A DNA stretch of 10,021 bases from CAVZLD01 sp964522605 (GTDB taxonomy: Bacteria; Planctomycetota; Planctomycetia; Pirellulales; Pirellulaceae), in the NCBI GenBank assembly GCA_964522605.1, contig CAZFWV010000251.1:1-10021 (forward strand). Reading direction: 5' to 3'. This document shows positions 1 through 5,969 of this stretch, in pieces (the stretch's first letter is position 1; each line of letters opens with the position of its first letter). The notes under the pieces were generated by a model. That model was not told where the DNA came from, ran no database searches, and saw nothing but the letters and a program-made list of their open reading frames with translations. The position numbers were made by a program, and so were the translations under genes.

Positions 1-30
1 GTTCCTCGCGTCTCGACCCCAGGCACCCAA

Positions 31-57
31 ATGCCAAAGTTGTTCTTGAGTCATCCT
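31..57 (-). repeat. Intergenic repeat segment, copy 1 (at window edge)
   Basis: Directly after the TAA of the oxidoreductase, the minus strand reads GGATGACTCA, then AGAACAACTT, then TGGCAT. The same string with changes recurs at 1631-1656 (GGATGACTCA ... CTTCGGCAT), and its middle recurs at 3021-3044 (GGCTCAGGAACAACTT). Copies 2 to 4 abut hairpin dyads; a dyad next to this copy, if there is one, would lie left of the window. Positions 1-30 continue with GC-rich sequence that I do not recognise. Confidence 0.5.
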
Positions 58-1374
58 TTAGCTGAATTTCGTTTTGCCGGGCATCGCCACGGCCGGGATC
101 TTCACGTCGCCGAACTCGTACTTTTCCGGCCGTAAATCTTCGGTCGACTGAAGGGCCTTCTCGGCCTCGATCAATTCTCCGGTGTAGCAGGCCATTCGGC
201 CCATAATCGCCATCATGGTGCTTCGCGCCATGTAGATTCCATTGTTGATGATGTTGCCCGACCGAATCCCCTCGAACAACTCCTTGTGTTCCACGTCGTA
301 CATACTGGGTTTCGGCCCGTTGTACTGCCACTCGTCTTTTCCTTGAATCTTGTGGCCGAGGAGGGCAGCAGTACCTTGTGTCCCGTAGACAAAATCTTCC
401 GTTTCGTTGTGGCACTGCGACATCTGCCGCGTGTAGGCAAACACCTTCAGGCCGGATGGATACTCGTAGCAAACGGCGAAATGATCGTAGATGTTGCCGA
501 ATGCTGGATCGGTACGAACCTGTCGGCCGCCCAGACCAAAGCAACGCTCCGGCAATTCGTCATTCATGAGCCAGACGGCTTTGTCCAGGCTATGAATGTG
601 TTGCTCCACGATGTGGTCTCCGGACAGCCACGTATAGTACAGCCAATTCCGCAATTGATATTCCATCTCGGTCCAATCGGGTTGGCGTACGCGTTGCCAG
701 AGTGTGCCGGTCAGGTAGTTCGTGTGGATCGCAACCAGATCTCCGATCGCACCATCGAGAATCCGCTTGACCGTTTCCCGCACGCCGTAGTCGTATCGCC
801 AGCAGAGTCCGGAGACGATACTCAGGTTTTTCTCCTTCGCCTGCCGTGCAGTCTCCAGCACGCGCTGAATTCCCGGCCCATCGACGGCGACCGGTTTCTC
901 ACAGAAGACGTGCTTTCCGGCCTCAATCGCCGCCGCCAGATGTCGCGGGCGGAAATGGGGAGGCGCGGCAAGAATCACGACATCCACGTCGGACTCAATC
1001 ACATTCCGATACGCATCGAAGCCGGTGAAGCAGTGGTCGTCGTCCACCGCGAACTTCTCGGCCATTCCCGCATTTTCCGCCGATCGTTGAATGTTCCTGC
1101 GTCCGCGGTCGAGGTATTCCTCGAACAGATCGGCCATGGCCGTCAGTTTGACATTCGGATCGGCATTCATTGCATTCACGGCGGCACCACTTCCACGACC
1201 GCCGCAGCCAATCAAGCCGATCTTTAATGTTTCGTCGCCGGCCGCGTGGACCTTGGGCACGTTACTCAGGGAGCCAAGGACGGCCCCGCCTACCAGACCT
1301 GCGGTGCTCCGTTGAATGAAATCGCGTCGCGAGCCACGGGGATTGTTCGAGTCGGATTGGGCTTGCTGAGACAT
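58..1374 (-). CDS. Tat-exported Gfo/Idh/MocA family oxidoreductase
   Basis: The 438-residue protein begins with a twin-arginine signal: SRRDFIQRS at residues 15-23, then a hydrophobic stretch ending near KVHAAG (41-46). It is therefore probably exported folded, possibly with its cofactor bound. A Rossmann dinucleotide-binding fold follows (KIGLIGCGGRGSG, 51-63), then the family EKP motif (159-161), which usually contacts the nicotinamide. GDHIVEQHIHSLD (252-264) supplies the His/Asp residues expected near the active site. The family usually oxidises or reduces sugars or inositols with NAD(P). Planctomycetes carry many exported paralogs of unknown substrate, and none can be assigned here. The ATG start is supported by GAGGAG five bases upstream (1380-1385 on the plus strand). 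The gene appears monocistronic; the next gene on this strand ends 321 bp upstream. Family assignment is very secure, substrate unknown. Confidence 0.95.
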   Translation of the reverse strand: MSQQAQSDSNNPRGSRRDFIQRSTAGLVGGAVLGSLSNVPKVHAAGDETLKIGLIGCGGRGSGAAVNAMNADPNVKLTAMADLFEEYLDRGRRNIQRSAENAGMAEKFAVDDDHCFTGFDAYRNVIESDVDVVILAAPPHFRPRHLAAAIEAGKHVFCEKPVAVDGPGIQRVLETARQAKEKNLSIVSGLCWRYDYGVRETVKRILDGAIGDLVAIHTNYLTGTLWQRVRQPDWTEMEYQLRNWLYYTWLSGDHIVEQHIHSLDKAVWLMNDELPERCFGLGGRQVRTDPAFGNIYDHFAVCYEYPSGLKVFAYTRQMSQCHNETEDFVYGTQGTAALLGHKIQGKDEWQYNGPKPSMYDVEHKELFEGIRSGNIINNGIYMARSTMMAIMGRMACYTGELIEAEKALQSTEDLRPEKYEFGDVKIPAVAMPGKTKFS

Positions 1375-1379
1375 GGGAA

Positions 1380-1385
1380 CTCCTC
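1380..1385 (-). promoter_or_regulatory. Ribosome binding site of the Gfo/Idh/MocA gene
   Basis: On the minus strand this reads GAGGAG, five bases before the ATG at 1374. It is the strongest Shine-Dalgarno match on this strand of the window and fixes the start so that the Tat signal is included. Confidence 0.7.
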
Positions 1386-1517
1386 TCGGTCAGGCCAGAG
1401 TGCAGGGGGTGAGCGGGCGGGGGTAAACTGGCCCCTATGATACAGTCCGCCGCGCCGCGCCGCCAGTTTCAGGCCGTTTTCGCTCGGCCGATTACGTTCC
1501 TGGGCGGCCGATGCTAA

Positions 1518-1540
1518 GGAACGGCTCAGAGACAATTCCC
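1518..1540 (+). repeat. Intergenic repeat segment, copy 2
   Basis: GGAACGGCTCAG followed by AGACAATTCCC lies two bases before the CGTTTAAC edge of dyad A. It matches copy 4 (3044-3021 on the minus strand, GGAGCGGCTCAG then GAACAACTTCC) at 18 of 23 positions. In both places the segment runs straight into the same 28-bp arm, so the repeat unit is longer than the hairpin arm alone. AGGAACG (1517-1523) can also pair with CGTTCCT at 1495-1501. Confidence 0.55.
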
Positions 1541-1542
1541 AT

Positions 1543-1618
1543 CGTTTAACCGCGTGGGCAACGCCCCGCGTGCGTCCGCCGCCCAGAACACGCGGCCCGC
1601 TGGGCACGCGGTTAAACG
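1543..1618. repeat. Hairpin dyad A (28-bp arms, 20-bp centre)
   Basis: The left arm (1543-1570) and right arm (1591-1618) both start at their outer edge with CGTTTAACCGCGTG, in inverted orientation. The inner halves differ (GGCAACGCCCCGCG against CCCAGCGGGCCGCG). Each arm can also fold on itself: CGCG-T-GGGC-AAC-GCCC-CGCG in one, CGCG-T-GCCC-AGC-GGGC-CGCG in the other. Both arms are identical, base for base, to those of dyad B, in reversed orientation; only the centre differs. The element lies 77 bp downstream of the DUF1570 stop codon. Its function is unknown. It resembles paired REP-type palindromes in layout, which is inference only. Confidence 0.85.
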
Positions 1619-1656
1619 AGCGAACCGAGATGCCGAAGATATTACTGAGTCATCCC
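1610..1656 (-). repeat. Intergenic repeat segment, copy 3
   Basis: On the minus strand this reads GGGATGACTCAGTAATATC, then TTCGGCATCTCGG, then TTCGCTCGTTTAACC into dyad A. The part from TTCGGCATCT to the arm edge matches the left flank of dyad C (3051-3078, plus strand) at 25 of 28 positions. The earlier part matches copy 1 at the window edge. This copy therefore links the two halves of the flanking segment and is the most complete one in the window. On the plus strand it begins a short ATG frame (MPKILLSHPE), which I regard as chance. Confidence 0.6.
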
Positions 1657-1695
1657 GAAGTGCTCGCCGTCGGAGCCGCCATGCGTCGACGGTCG

Positions 1696-2889
1696 TCAGC
1701 GCCATTGCCGGCTCAGCCGCAGGAATTCGGCGTCGAGTGTCGTCAGGTCGGTCTGGAACGCCTGTTCGAACTGTTCGATCCGTCGCTGGGGGCCGTCTTC
1801 GCCAAGCGGAGGCTTCTGGCGAATTAACTGAAGATAATCTGCGAACTGCTGCGGCCGGCTGCGGATCAGATGGTAACAGAGAGCCCAGGCTTCCGCGTAC
1901 GCGTCGTCGACTTGTTGCGGATCGCGAAATCGCTGATCGTCGACCAACAGTGTCCGCAGAGAGTCCGGGGGACGGTGCGACAGATACTGCTGGAAACGCC
2001 GCAGTCGGACTTGATTCAGTGCCCCGATTTGTCGCCAACCGCGCTGGCTGTTTAGATCCGGCGACTCGAAATAAATCGCCAGCCCCTCACTCAGCCACAA
2101 CGGATTATCGGCAAACCGCGTCTGCAAACCGCTGTTGAACGCCAACTGGTGCGTCGCCTCGTGAATCACCGTTGCGACGGTCCGTTCGGCTGCAGGCTGC
2201 GCGAGCAAACGATTGATCAGCTTCAGGGAATTGACGCGTCGACCGCTTGGCTGCAGACCTTCCGTACCGGTCAGGTCATACGTCGTAATCCGGTTCGACT
2301 TGAGGCTGTAATAACCAATGATCGACCGTGCCGCATCTCCCAACTCCGGACGGCTGTGCTCGACGTACGAAGATCGGTCGCGCAAGACGACAGCGACCAG
2401 GGGAGGGGAGTCTTCGAGCGGGACCTTAAGGCCCTTCCAGAAATTGTAGAAAGCCCGATGCAGTCGCTCGTAGAGCGCCCCCGACCATTCCGCGTAGGCG
2501 CGCGAAGTATTGTAAACGATCAGGTAATTTGCCGTCTCGTAGGTCCGAAAGTCGGCGGGCATCTCTGCCAGCAGTCGTTCTGCGAGCGCGGCTTTGTCGA
2601 GAGATTCGAACGGAGTGTCGTCCGTATCCCGGTCCAGTAACTCCGCCGGCTGAATCACCCAGATCGCATGATCCTGGCCCTCGATCAACATGCCTCCGTC
2701 CTGTGCCTCGACCAAGATCCGTCCGGAAACTCGATGTCGCGAACCGTCTTGCACGAAGGATACATGATCCATCGCAATAGCTGGTCCCGCGAGCCCCAGG
2801 ACGAACCAACTGAGGCGCATACTGAGGCCAACGTTGCGGAAACGAGATCTTGAATCGCGGACAACTGCCTTCATGTGGCGATCATTCAT
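1696..2889 (-). CDS. DUF1570 / peptidase MA-like secreted metalloprotease-like protein
   Basis: The protein is 397 residues from the longest start. It has the gluzincin layout: VIHEATHQLAF (241-251) with the HExxH zinc motif (His243, Glu244, His247), then PLWLSEGLAIYFES (263-276), where Glu268 is the likely third zinc ligand. TANYLIVYNTS (119-129) and LYERLHRAFYNFW (139-151) look like the conserved start of the DUF1570 domain. The N-terminus carries a hydrophobic export signal, RLSWFVLGLAGPAIA, ending near residue 39, so the product probably acts outside the cytoplasm. The start is uncertain: ATG codons at 2889, 2874 and 2820 all keep the signal, and the last gives a classical short signal peptide; none has a strong ribosome site. 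The gene stands alone and is bracketed by inverted hairpin repeats A and B. Proteolytic activity is inferred from the motifs; the substrate is unknown. Confidence 0.88.
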   Translation of the reverse strand: MNDRHMKAVVRDSRSRFRNVGLSMRLSWFVLGLAGPAIAMDHVSFVQDGSRHRVSGRILVEAQDGGMLIEGQDHAIWVIQPAELLDRDTDDTPFESLDKAALAERLLAEMPADFRTYETANYLIVYNTSRAYAEWSGALYERLHRAFYNFWKGLKVPLEDSPPLVAVVLRDRSSYVEHSRPELGDAARSIIGYYSLKSNRITTYDLTGTEGLQPSGRRVNSLKLINRLLAQPAAERTVATVIHEATHQLAFNSGLQTRFADNPLWLSEGLAIYFESPDLNSQRGWRQIGALNQVRLRRFQQYLSHRPPDSLRTLLVDDQRFRDPQQVDDAYAEAWALCYHLIRSRPQQFADYLQLIRQKPPLGEDGPQRRIEQFEQAFQTDLTTLDAEFLRLSRQWR

Positions 2890-2958
2890 GAGTTCGGTCG
2901 TCTTCTTCCCTGGTTGTTTTCTCGTTGCAGTGGACGATTTCTTGCGGCGTGACTATTC

Positions 2959-3020
2959 GTTTAACCGCGTGCCCAGCGGGCCGCGCGAGCAGCGCGGGGC
3001 GTTGCCCACGCGGTTAAACG
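2959..3020. repeat. Hairpin dyad B (28-bp arms, 6-bp centre)
   Basis: The left arm (2959-2986) and right arm (2993-3020) are exact copies of the two arms of dyad A in reversed order, so the whole element is inverted relative to A. Only the centre changes: six bases (CGAGCA) here against twenty in A. The 56 identical arm bases with a replaced centre suggest recent duplication or gene conversion of the arms. B lies 69 bp upstream of the longest DUF1570 start, A lies downstream of its stop, so the gene is bracketed. Confidence 0.85.
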
Positions 3021-3044
3021 AGGAAGTTGTTCCTGAGCCGCTCC
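3021..3044 (-). repeat. Intergenic repeat segment, copy 4
   Basis: The minus strand reads GGAGCGGCTCAG then GAACAACTTCCT and passes without a gap into the CGTTTAAC edge of dyad B. It matches copy 2 beside dyad A at 18 of 23 positions, and its middle (AGAACAACTT against GGAACAACTT) matches copy 1 closely. Relative to copy 3, the TCGGCATCT...TTCGCT stretch is missing. Confidence 0.55.
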
Positions 3045-3050
3045 ATGGGA

Positions 3051-3069
3051 TTCGGCATCTAGGTCCTCT
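3051..3069 (+). repeat. Intergenic repeat segment, copy 5 (left flank of dyad C)
   Basis: TTCGGCATCTAGGTCCTCT leads into the CGTTTAACC edge of dyad C. The same stretch flanks dyad A on the minus strand (copy 3), with three differences over 28 positions including the arm edge. Copy 4 and this copy lie back to back in the 49-bp spacer between dyads B and C. Confidence 0.6.
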
Positions 3070-3147
3070 CGTTTAACCCGCAGCCGTCAGGCGAGGACAA
3101 AAGAAAGAACGGAAGATCATCCTCGCCTGTCGGCTGCGGGTTAAACG
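3070..3147. repeat. Hairpin dyad C (near-perfect 28-bp inverted repeat)
   Basis: The arms at 3070-3097 and 3120-3147 are reverse complements at 27 of 28 positions, with one T-T mismatch (3087 and 3130) and a 22-bp purine-rich loop. The outer edge CGTTTAACC and the arm length equal those of dyads A and B, but the inner part (CGCAGCC...AGGCGAGGA) is different. It is thus a second subfamily of the same design. It sits 49 bp after the permease stop and could form a very stable RNA hairpin at the 3' end of that transcript, perhaps protecting it; there is no T-run for intrinsic termination. Confidence 0.9.
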
Positions 3148-3196
3148 GATGTTTACACCGCGGCACGGTCCAAGGTCCTCAATCACCTTCTGTTCA

Positions 3197-4870
3197 TTAT
3201 ACGATTCGACGGTTGCGCGGTCCCCAGTAGCGGAACAGCTGGACCGTGACTCCCGTAAGCCCCGTGAAAAGCAGTGTCGACCACAGGCAGAGACCCGCCA
3301 GTTGATCTTCTACGCCGTAATGCACCAGGTTGAAGACGCGAATTGCCACGGTTGTGACACCCGGAGGCACCGCCAGAATACTCGCGGACAGATCGCCGAG
3401 GGCGAGGGACAGTGCGCACAACCAGCCCGCTCCCAATGCAGGAGCCAATAGCGGCAACGTCCAGCGAAGCAGGGCCCAGCCACGTTCTGCGTCGTCGAGG
3501 GCCGCGGTTTCTTTCAGGCGGGGATCAATCTGTCGCACGGCGATGGTGGCCAAAAGAAATGCAACGGGAAAGGCACGGACCGACAGCGCGATCCAGGGAA
3601 CGAACAGGGTGCGATCATACAGATAGAACATCCAGTCCGAATGGGGACGATTGATCAGGCGTCCGATCCCGAGTGCCAACAGCGGACCGGGGATCGCGAG
3701 CGCGGCTGCGGTCAACATCCAACCGACCGCGGCGGCAACCCGTGAGGATTGGGAACGCCACGCGAGTGAAAAGGCGCAGATCAGAACACTGATTGCCGTC
3801 AATTGGCCTAAGACCATCGACCATTTCAACTCCTCACGAAACCGCGGCAAGCTGTCGGTCAGCGTTGTCGCGAACTTGCTGACGGACCAGACGCGAATCC
3901 GCTGGAATCCACTTTGCTCAACCTGCAGCCCTGCCTTGAAAATCAGGTTGCCCAACGGAACTCCCAGCAGGAACAGTCCGGCGAACAAGAGAATTACGGC
4001 GGCGATCCAGCGCGCCTTTCCCAGATCCAGTACGAGCGGTTGCCGGTCAATGCTCGATGCAGTTCGCGAGGCAAATGTCTGCGTGGCCCAGAGCGATCCA
4101 ATCGCCAGACTGAAGATCAGCAGACTGCTTGGCAGGACGCGTAATGGTACCTGTTGCAGGTCATCGCCCAACGCAAAGCCCGTGTAGATTTCCTCGGCGA
4201 ATGTGCGAATCTGGTACAAGTCGGTGATGGTGATTTCACTTGCTGTGACAACGAGCGTCCAGAGGGCGGCGGCCACGATCAGGGGAGCTGTCCAGCGCCA
4301 ACTGACCTGTCGAAAAACGAAGAATGCACGGCGATCGAGCAGAGCCGCCTCTTCCAGCTCGCGTGGAACACTCCGCAAACCAACGCCCGTCACCAGCGAG
4401 ATCCAGGGCAAGGCGATGATCGCGTGCAGAAAGAGGGCTCCCCGCCATCCTTGCAACGGTGCGATGGCCTGATCGGGAAACCACCAGCGTGGAAACCAGC
4501 CTTGCAGACCGAATCCGGCATCCCACCCGGCTGCTTGGAGATACGGTGGCAGGAACAAGAGTGCGATCAACAAGAAGCGGAACGCGGACGCGCCCGGTGT
4601 GTTCGTGCGGTAGGCCAACCAGGCGAGCCCGATTCCCACAGGTAGACTCAGCACGATCGTCCCGCCCGCCAGCCACAGCGTGTTCTCCAGCAGTGGACGC
4701 GTTCGTGCGTTCGCCGTCAAAAACGCTGCCGCTAACCCGAAAGTCACCGTCAGTAGAATCGGCCAGAGAGGCGGACGATCGAGGATCGCCACCCGTGTCG
4801 ATCGATGCGACGCACGTTCTGCGTCGTAGCCGGCGATTCGGAAGCTACGCTTGCGGGTCGTTGATTCCAC
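3197..4870 (-). CDS. Fe3+-type ABC transporter permease, two fused transmembrane domains
   Basis: From the GTG start chosen here the protein has 557 residues, the usual size for FbpB/AfuB-like permeases with two fused MetI-like domains. About twelve membrane segments can be seen, six per half. Each half has an EAA-type loop for the ATPase: RELEEAALLDRRAFFVFRQV and RLKETAALDDAERGWALLRW; the first lacks the usual glycine. ALGDLSASILAVPPG near the C-terminus is typical of iron-type permeases. A longer frame from ATG 5017 exists, but its first 49 residues are the antisense of the next gene and are polar and arginine-rich. GTG 4870 has AGAGAG seven bases upstream. The substrate is most likely ferric iron, though thiamine, phosphonate or other small anions cannot be excluded. 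No binding-protein or ATPase gene adjoins it. Confidence 0.85.
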   Translation of the reverse strand: MESTTRKRSFRIAGYDAERASHRSTRVAILDRPPLWPILLTVTFGLAAAFLTANARTRPLLENTLWLAGGTIVLSLPVGIGLAWLAYRTNTPGASAFRFLLIALLFLPPYLQAAGWDAGFGLQGWFPRWWFPDQAIAPLQGWRGALFLHAIIALPWISLVTGVGLRSVPRELEEAALLDRRAFFVFRQVSWRWTAPLIVAAALWTLVVTASEITITDLYQIRTFAEEIYTGFALGDDLQQVPLRVLPSSLLIFSLAIGSLWATQTFASRTASSIDRQPLVLDLGKARWIAAVILLFAGLFLLGVPLGNLIFKAGLQVEQSGFQRIRVWSVSKFATTLTDSLPRFREELKWSMVLGQLTAISVLICAFSLAWRSQSSRVAAAVGWMLTAAALAIPGPLLALGIGRLINRPHSDWMFYLYDRTLFVPWIALSVRAFPVAFLLATIAVRQIDPRLKETAALDDAERGWALLRWTLPLLAPALGAGWLCALSLALGDLSASILAVPPGVTTVAIRVFNLVHYGVEDQLAGLCLWSTLLFTGLTGVTVQLFRYWGPRNRRIV

Positions 4871-4883
4871 GGGAAGTCTCTCT
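4871..4883. promoter_or_regulatory. 13-bp divergent start region with overlapping ribosome sites
   Basis: Only 13 bases separate the GTG of the permease (4870, minus) from the ATG of the SGNH gene (4884, plus). The plus strand carries GGGAAG (4871-4876), seven bases before the ATG. The minus strand carries AGAGAG (4883-4878), seven bases before the GTG. There is no room for promoters in between, so each gene's promoter must lie inside the other's coding region and the two 5' transcripts should overlap in antisense. These ribosome sites are what decided both starts. Confidence 0.55.
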
Positions 4884-5969
4884 ATGTTGCTCGATCCACG
4901 TCGTCCCCGATCCGTCGAGGTTCTACCCGAACGCGCCGCGCGACGGTTTTGCTGGACGGTCGTCGCCGGATCAGGAATCGCCTGGCTGATCGTTGCGGCG
5001 CTGAATTTTATCGTCAATCCGTATGGCCAGTACCCGCCCCGCTTTTTTCCCGCTCAGGTTCAGGCGTCACGAGCGAAAAAACTACAGCTTCTGCAGCAAA
5101 CCGAGCCCGAACCGGAGGGTCTGATTCTCGGGTCGTCCCGGGTCATGAAGCTTGAGCCCGATTATCTGGAGCAGCAAACCGGGTATCGCTTTTTTAATGC
5201 GGGAGTCAACTATGGGACGCCGGAAGACTGGCTGGCGCTGGTGCGCTACTATCCACAGGCAGTCGGCCACGCGCCGCGGATCATTCTGCTCGGCTTGGAC
5301 GTGTCGGCATTTTCCGAGCGTCTGCCCGTCGACGCCCGCCTGCTGACCTTGCCTCCATTGGCGGGACAGATTCCCGAAGCGATTCGGCTGCGTGACCGTG
5401 GCCGTCGGTGGCAACAGTTGCTCAGCTGGCAACAGACGCGGGCTTCGCTGCAGTCTCTGTATCACTGGGGCATGCAGAAGGCCCTGCCGGAACCGGTCGA
5501 ATCGTACCGCCCCGATGGACTGCTAATCTATCATCTGCGCGAGCAACAAATTCGAGAGGGTCGGTACGATTTCGCCGCCGCCTTGGCGGATAACCGGCGT
5601 GAATATCAACAGCTCTACGCGGGCTTCGATCGGCTGTCTCCCTTGCGGTGTCGGCTGCTGGAATCGCTGGCCGAGACGTGTCACCAGCAGGGTGTGCGAC
5701 TCATCACCTTCGTCACGCCCATGCATCCGGACTTGTCACGGGCGCTAGACGCGAATACCGACCATCGCGAACGCGCGCGAGAGCTGGTCATCTTCACGCA
5801 GCGGCTGGCGGAACGGTACGACTTTGAATTCCACGATTTATCCCGAATTGAAGTGTTCGGCGGCAATCCGCAGGCGTTCGTCGATGGAATTCATCCGCTG
5901 GAAATCAATACGCGAAAGATGATCAATCAGATGCTGTCCCATCGTTCGGAGGGCAGTGATGCTCTTTAA
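4884..5969 (+). CDS. Membrane-anchored SGNH-like protein paired with an MBOAT acyltransferase
   Basis: The 361-residue protein has one N-terminal membrane segment (about 23-43) and then an extracytoplasmic domain. SGNH-type motifs are visible: LILGSSR (80-86), with Ser85 in the nucleophile position, FNAGVNYGTPED (104-115) resembling the Gly/Asn blocks, and VDGIHP (333-338), with Asp334 and His337 as the catalytic pair. This matches the roles of DltD, AlgX or AlgJ, which act with an MBOAT partner to place an acyl group on a polymer outside the membrane. The next gene is such an MBOAT and overlaps this one by 11 bp. The ATG at 4884 is preferred over an in-frame ATG at 4851 because of GGGAAG upstream. 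It is only distantly similar to named families, so the SGNH call rests on motifs and context. Confidence 0.78.
   Translation: MLLDPRRPRSVEVLPERAARRFCWTVVAGSGIAWLIVAALNFIVNPYGQYPPRFFPAQVQASRAKKLQLLQQTEPEPEGLILGSSRVMKLEPDYLEQQTGYRFFNAGVNYGTPEDWLALVRYYPQAVGHAPRIILLGLDVSAFSERLPVDARLLTLPPLAGQIPEAIRLRDRGRRWQQLLSWQQTRASLQSLYHWGMQKALPEPVESYRPDGLLIYHLREQQIREGRYDFAAALADNRREYQQLYAGFDRLSPLRCRLLESLAETCHQQGVRLITFVTPMHPDLSRALDANTDHRERARELVIFTQRLAERYDFEFHDLSRIEVFGGNPQAFVDGIHPLEINTRKMINQMLSHRSEGSDAL
5948..5953 (+). promoter_or_regulatory. Ribosome binding site of the MBOAT gene, inside the SGNH gene
   Basis: GGAGGG lies five bases before ATG 5959 and only two before the in-frame GTG 5956, so the ATG is the better start. 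The site lies within the last codons of the SGNH gene, consistent with translational coupling. Confidence 0.7.

Larger units (their letters stand above)
1375..1695. other. Intergenic region with 5' leader and hairpin repeat A
   Basis: This 321-bp gap separates the oxidoreductase start from the DUF1570 stop. It holds the oxidoreductase leader (1375 to about 1517), including a very GC-rich run around 1448-1464, then the repeat cluster at 1518-1656. I see no convincing gene. Several open frames cross it, but they depend on repeat sequence or on the antisense strand of the neighbouring genes. Reading on the minus strand, TATCAT (1442-1437) resembles a -10 box but has no matching -35 element. Confidence 0.7.
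2890..3196. other. Intergenic region with hairpin repeats B and C
   Basis: This 307-bp gap between the DUF1570 start and the permease stop is largely repeat: dyad B (2959-3020), a shared spacer with two flanking-segment copies (3021-3069), and dyad C (3070-3147). The remaining parts, 2890-2958 (DUF1570 leader) and 3148-3196 (permease 3' end), show nothing I can name. No hairpin here is followed by a T-run on the minus strand, so no intrinsic terminator of the usual type is visible after the permease. Confidence 0.75.

Noticed and set aside
286..1227. A 313-residue open frame on the plus strand
   Set aside because: It lies entirely antisense to the securely identified Gfo/Idh/MocA gene, has no ribosome site and no recognisable domain. 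GC-rich genes commonly produce such frames.
1437..1442. TATCAT on the minus strand as a -10 promoter box for the oxidoreductase gene
   Set aside because: No -35-like hexamer lies at 16-18 bases upstream, where the sequence is almost pure GC, and planctomycete promoters are too poorly defined to rely on a single hexamer.
1554..2138. A 194-residue plus-strand frame and an 85-residue one at 1570-1827
   Set aside because: Both start inside hairpin dyad A and continue antisense to the DUF1570 gene. Their compositions are arginine- and serine-rich without domain signs. The MPKILLSHPE opening is repeat sequence in translation.
1543..3020. Insertion sequence or composite transposon with A and B as terminal inverted repeats
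   Set aside because: The enclosed gene is a metalloprotease-like protein, not a transposase. Each end is itself a dyad, and a related dyad C lies outside. No target-site duplication was seen beside A and B.
1543..3147. CRISPR array
   Set aside because: The repeated units are 28 bp, but they are paired in inverted orientation, are far apart, and have spacers of 6, 20 and 22 bp without regular periodicity or cas genes.
4851..4883. Upstream in-frame ATG at 4851 for the SGNH gene
   Set aside because: It would overlap the permease coding region, and I see no good ribosome site for it; ATG 4884 has GGGAAG at seven bases.
4871..5017. N-terminal extension of the permease to ATG 5017
   Set aside because: The extra 49 residues are polar and arginine-rich, antisense to the SGNH gene, and would precede an already sufficient cytoplasmic leader. 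GTG 4870 has a ribosome-site match and gives the usual family length.
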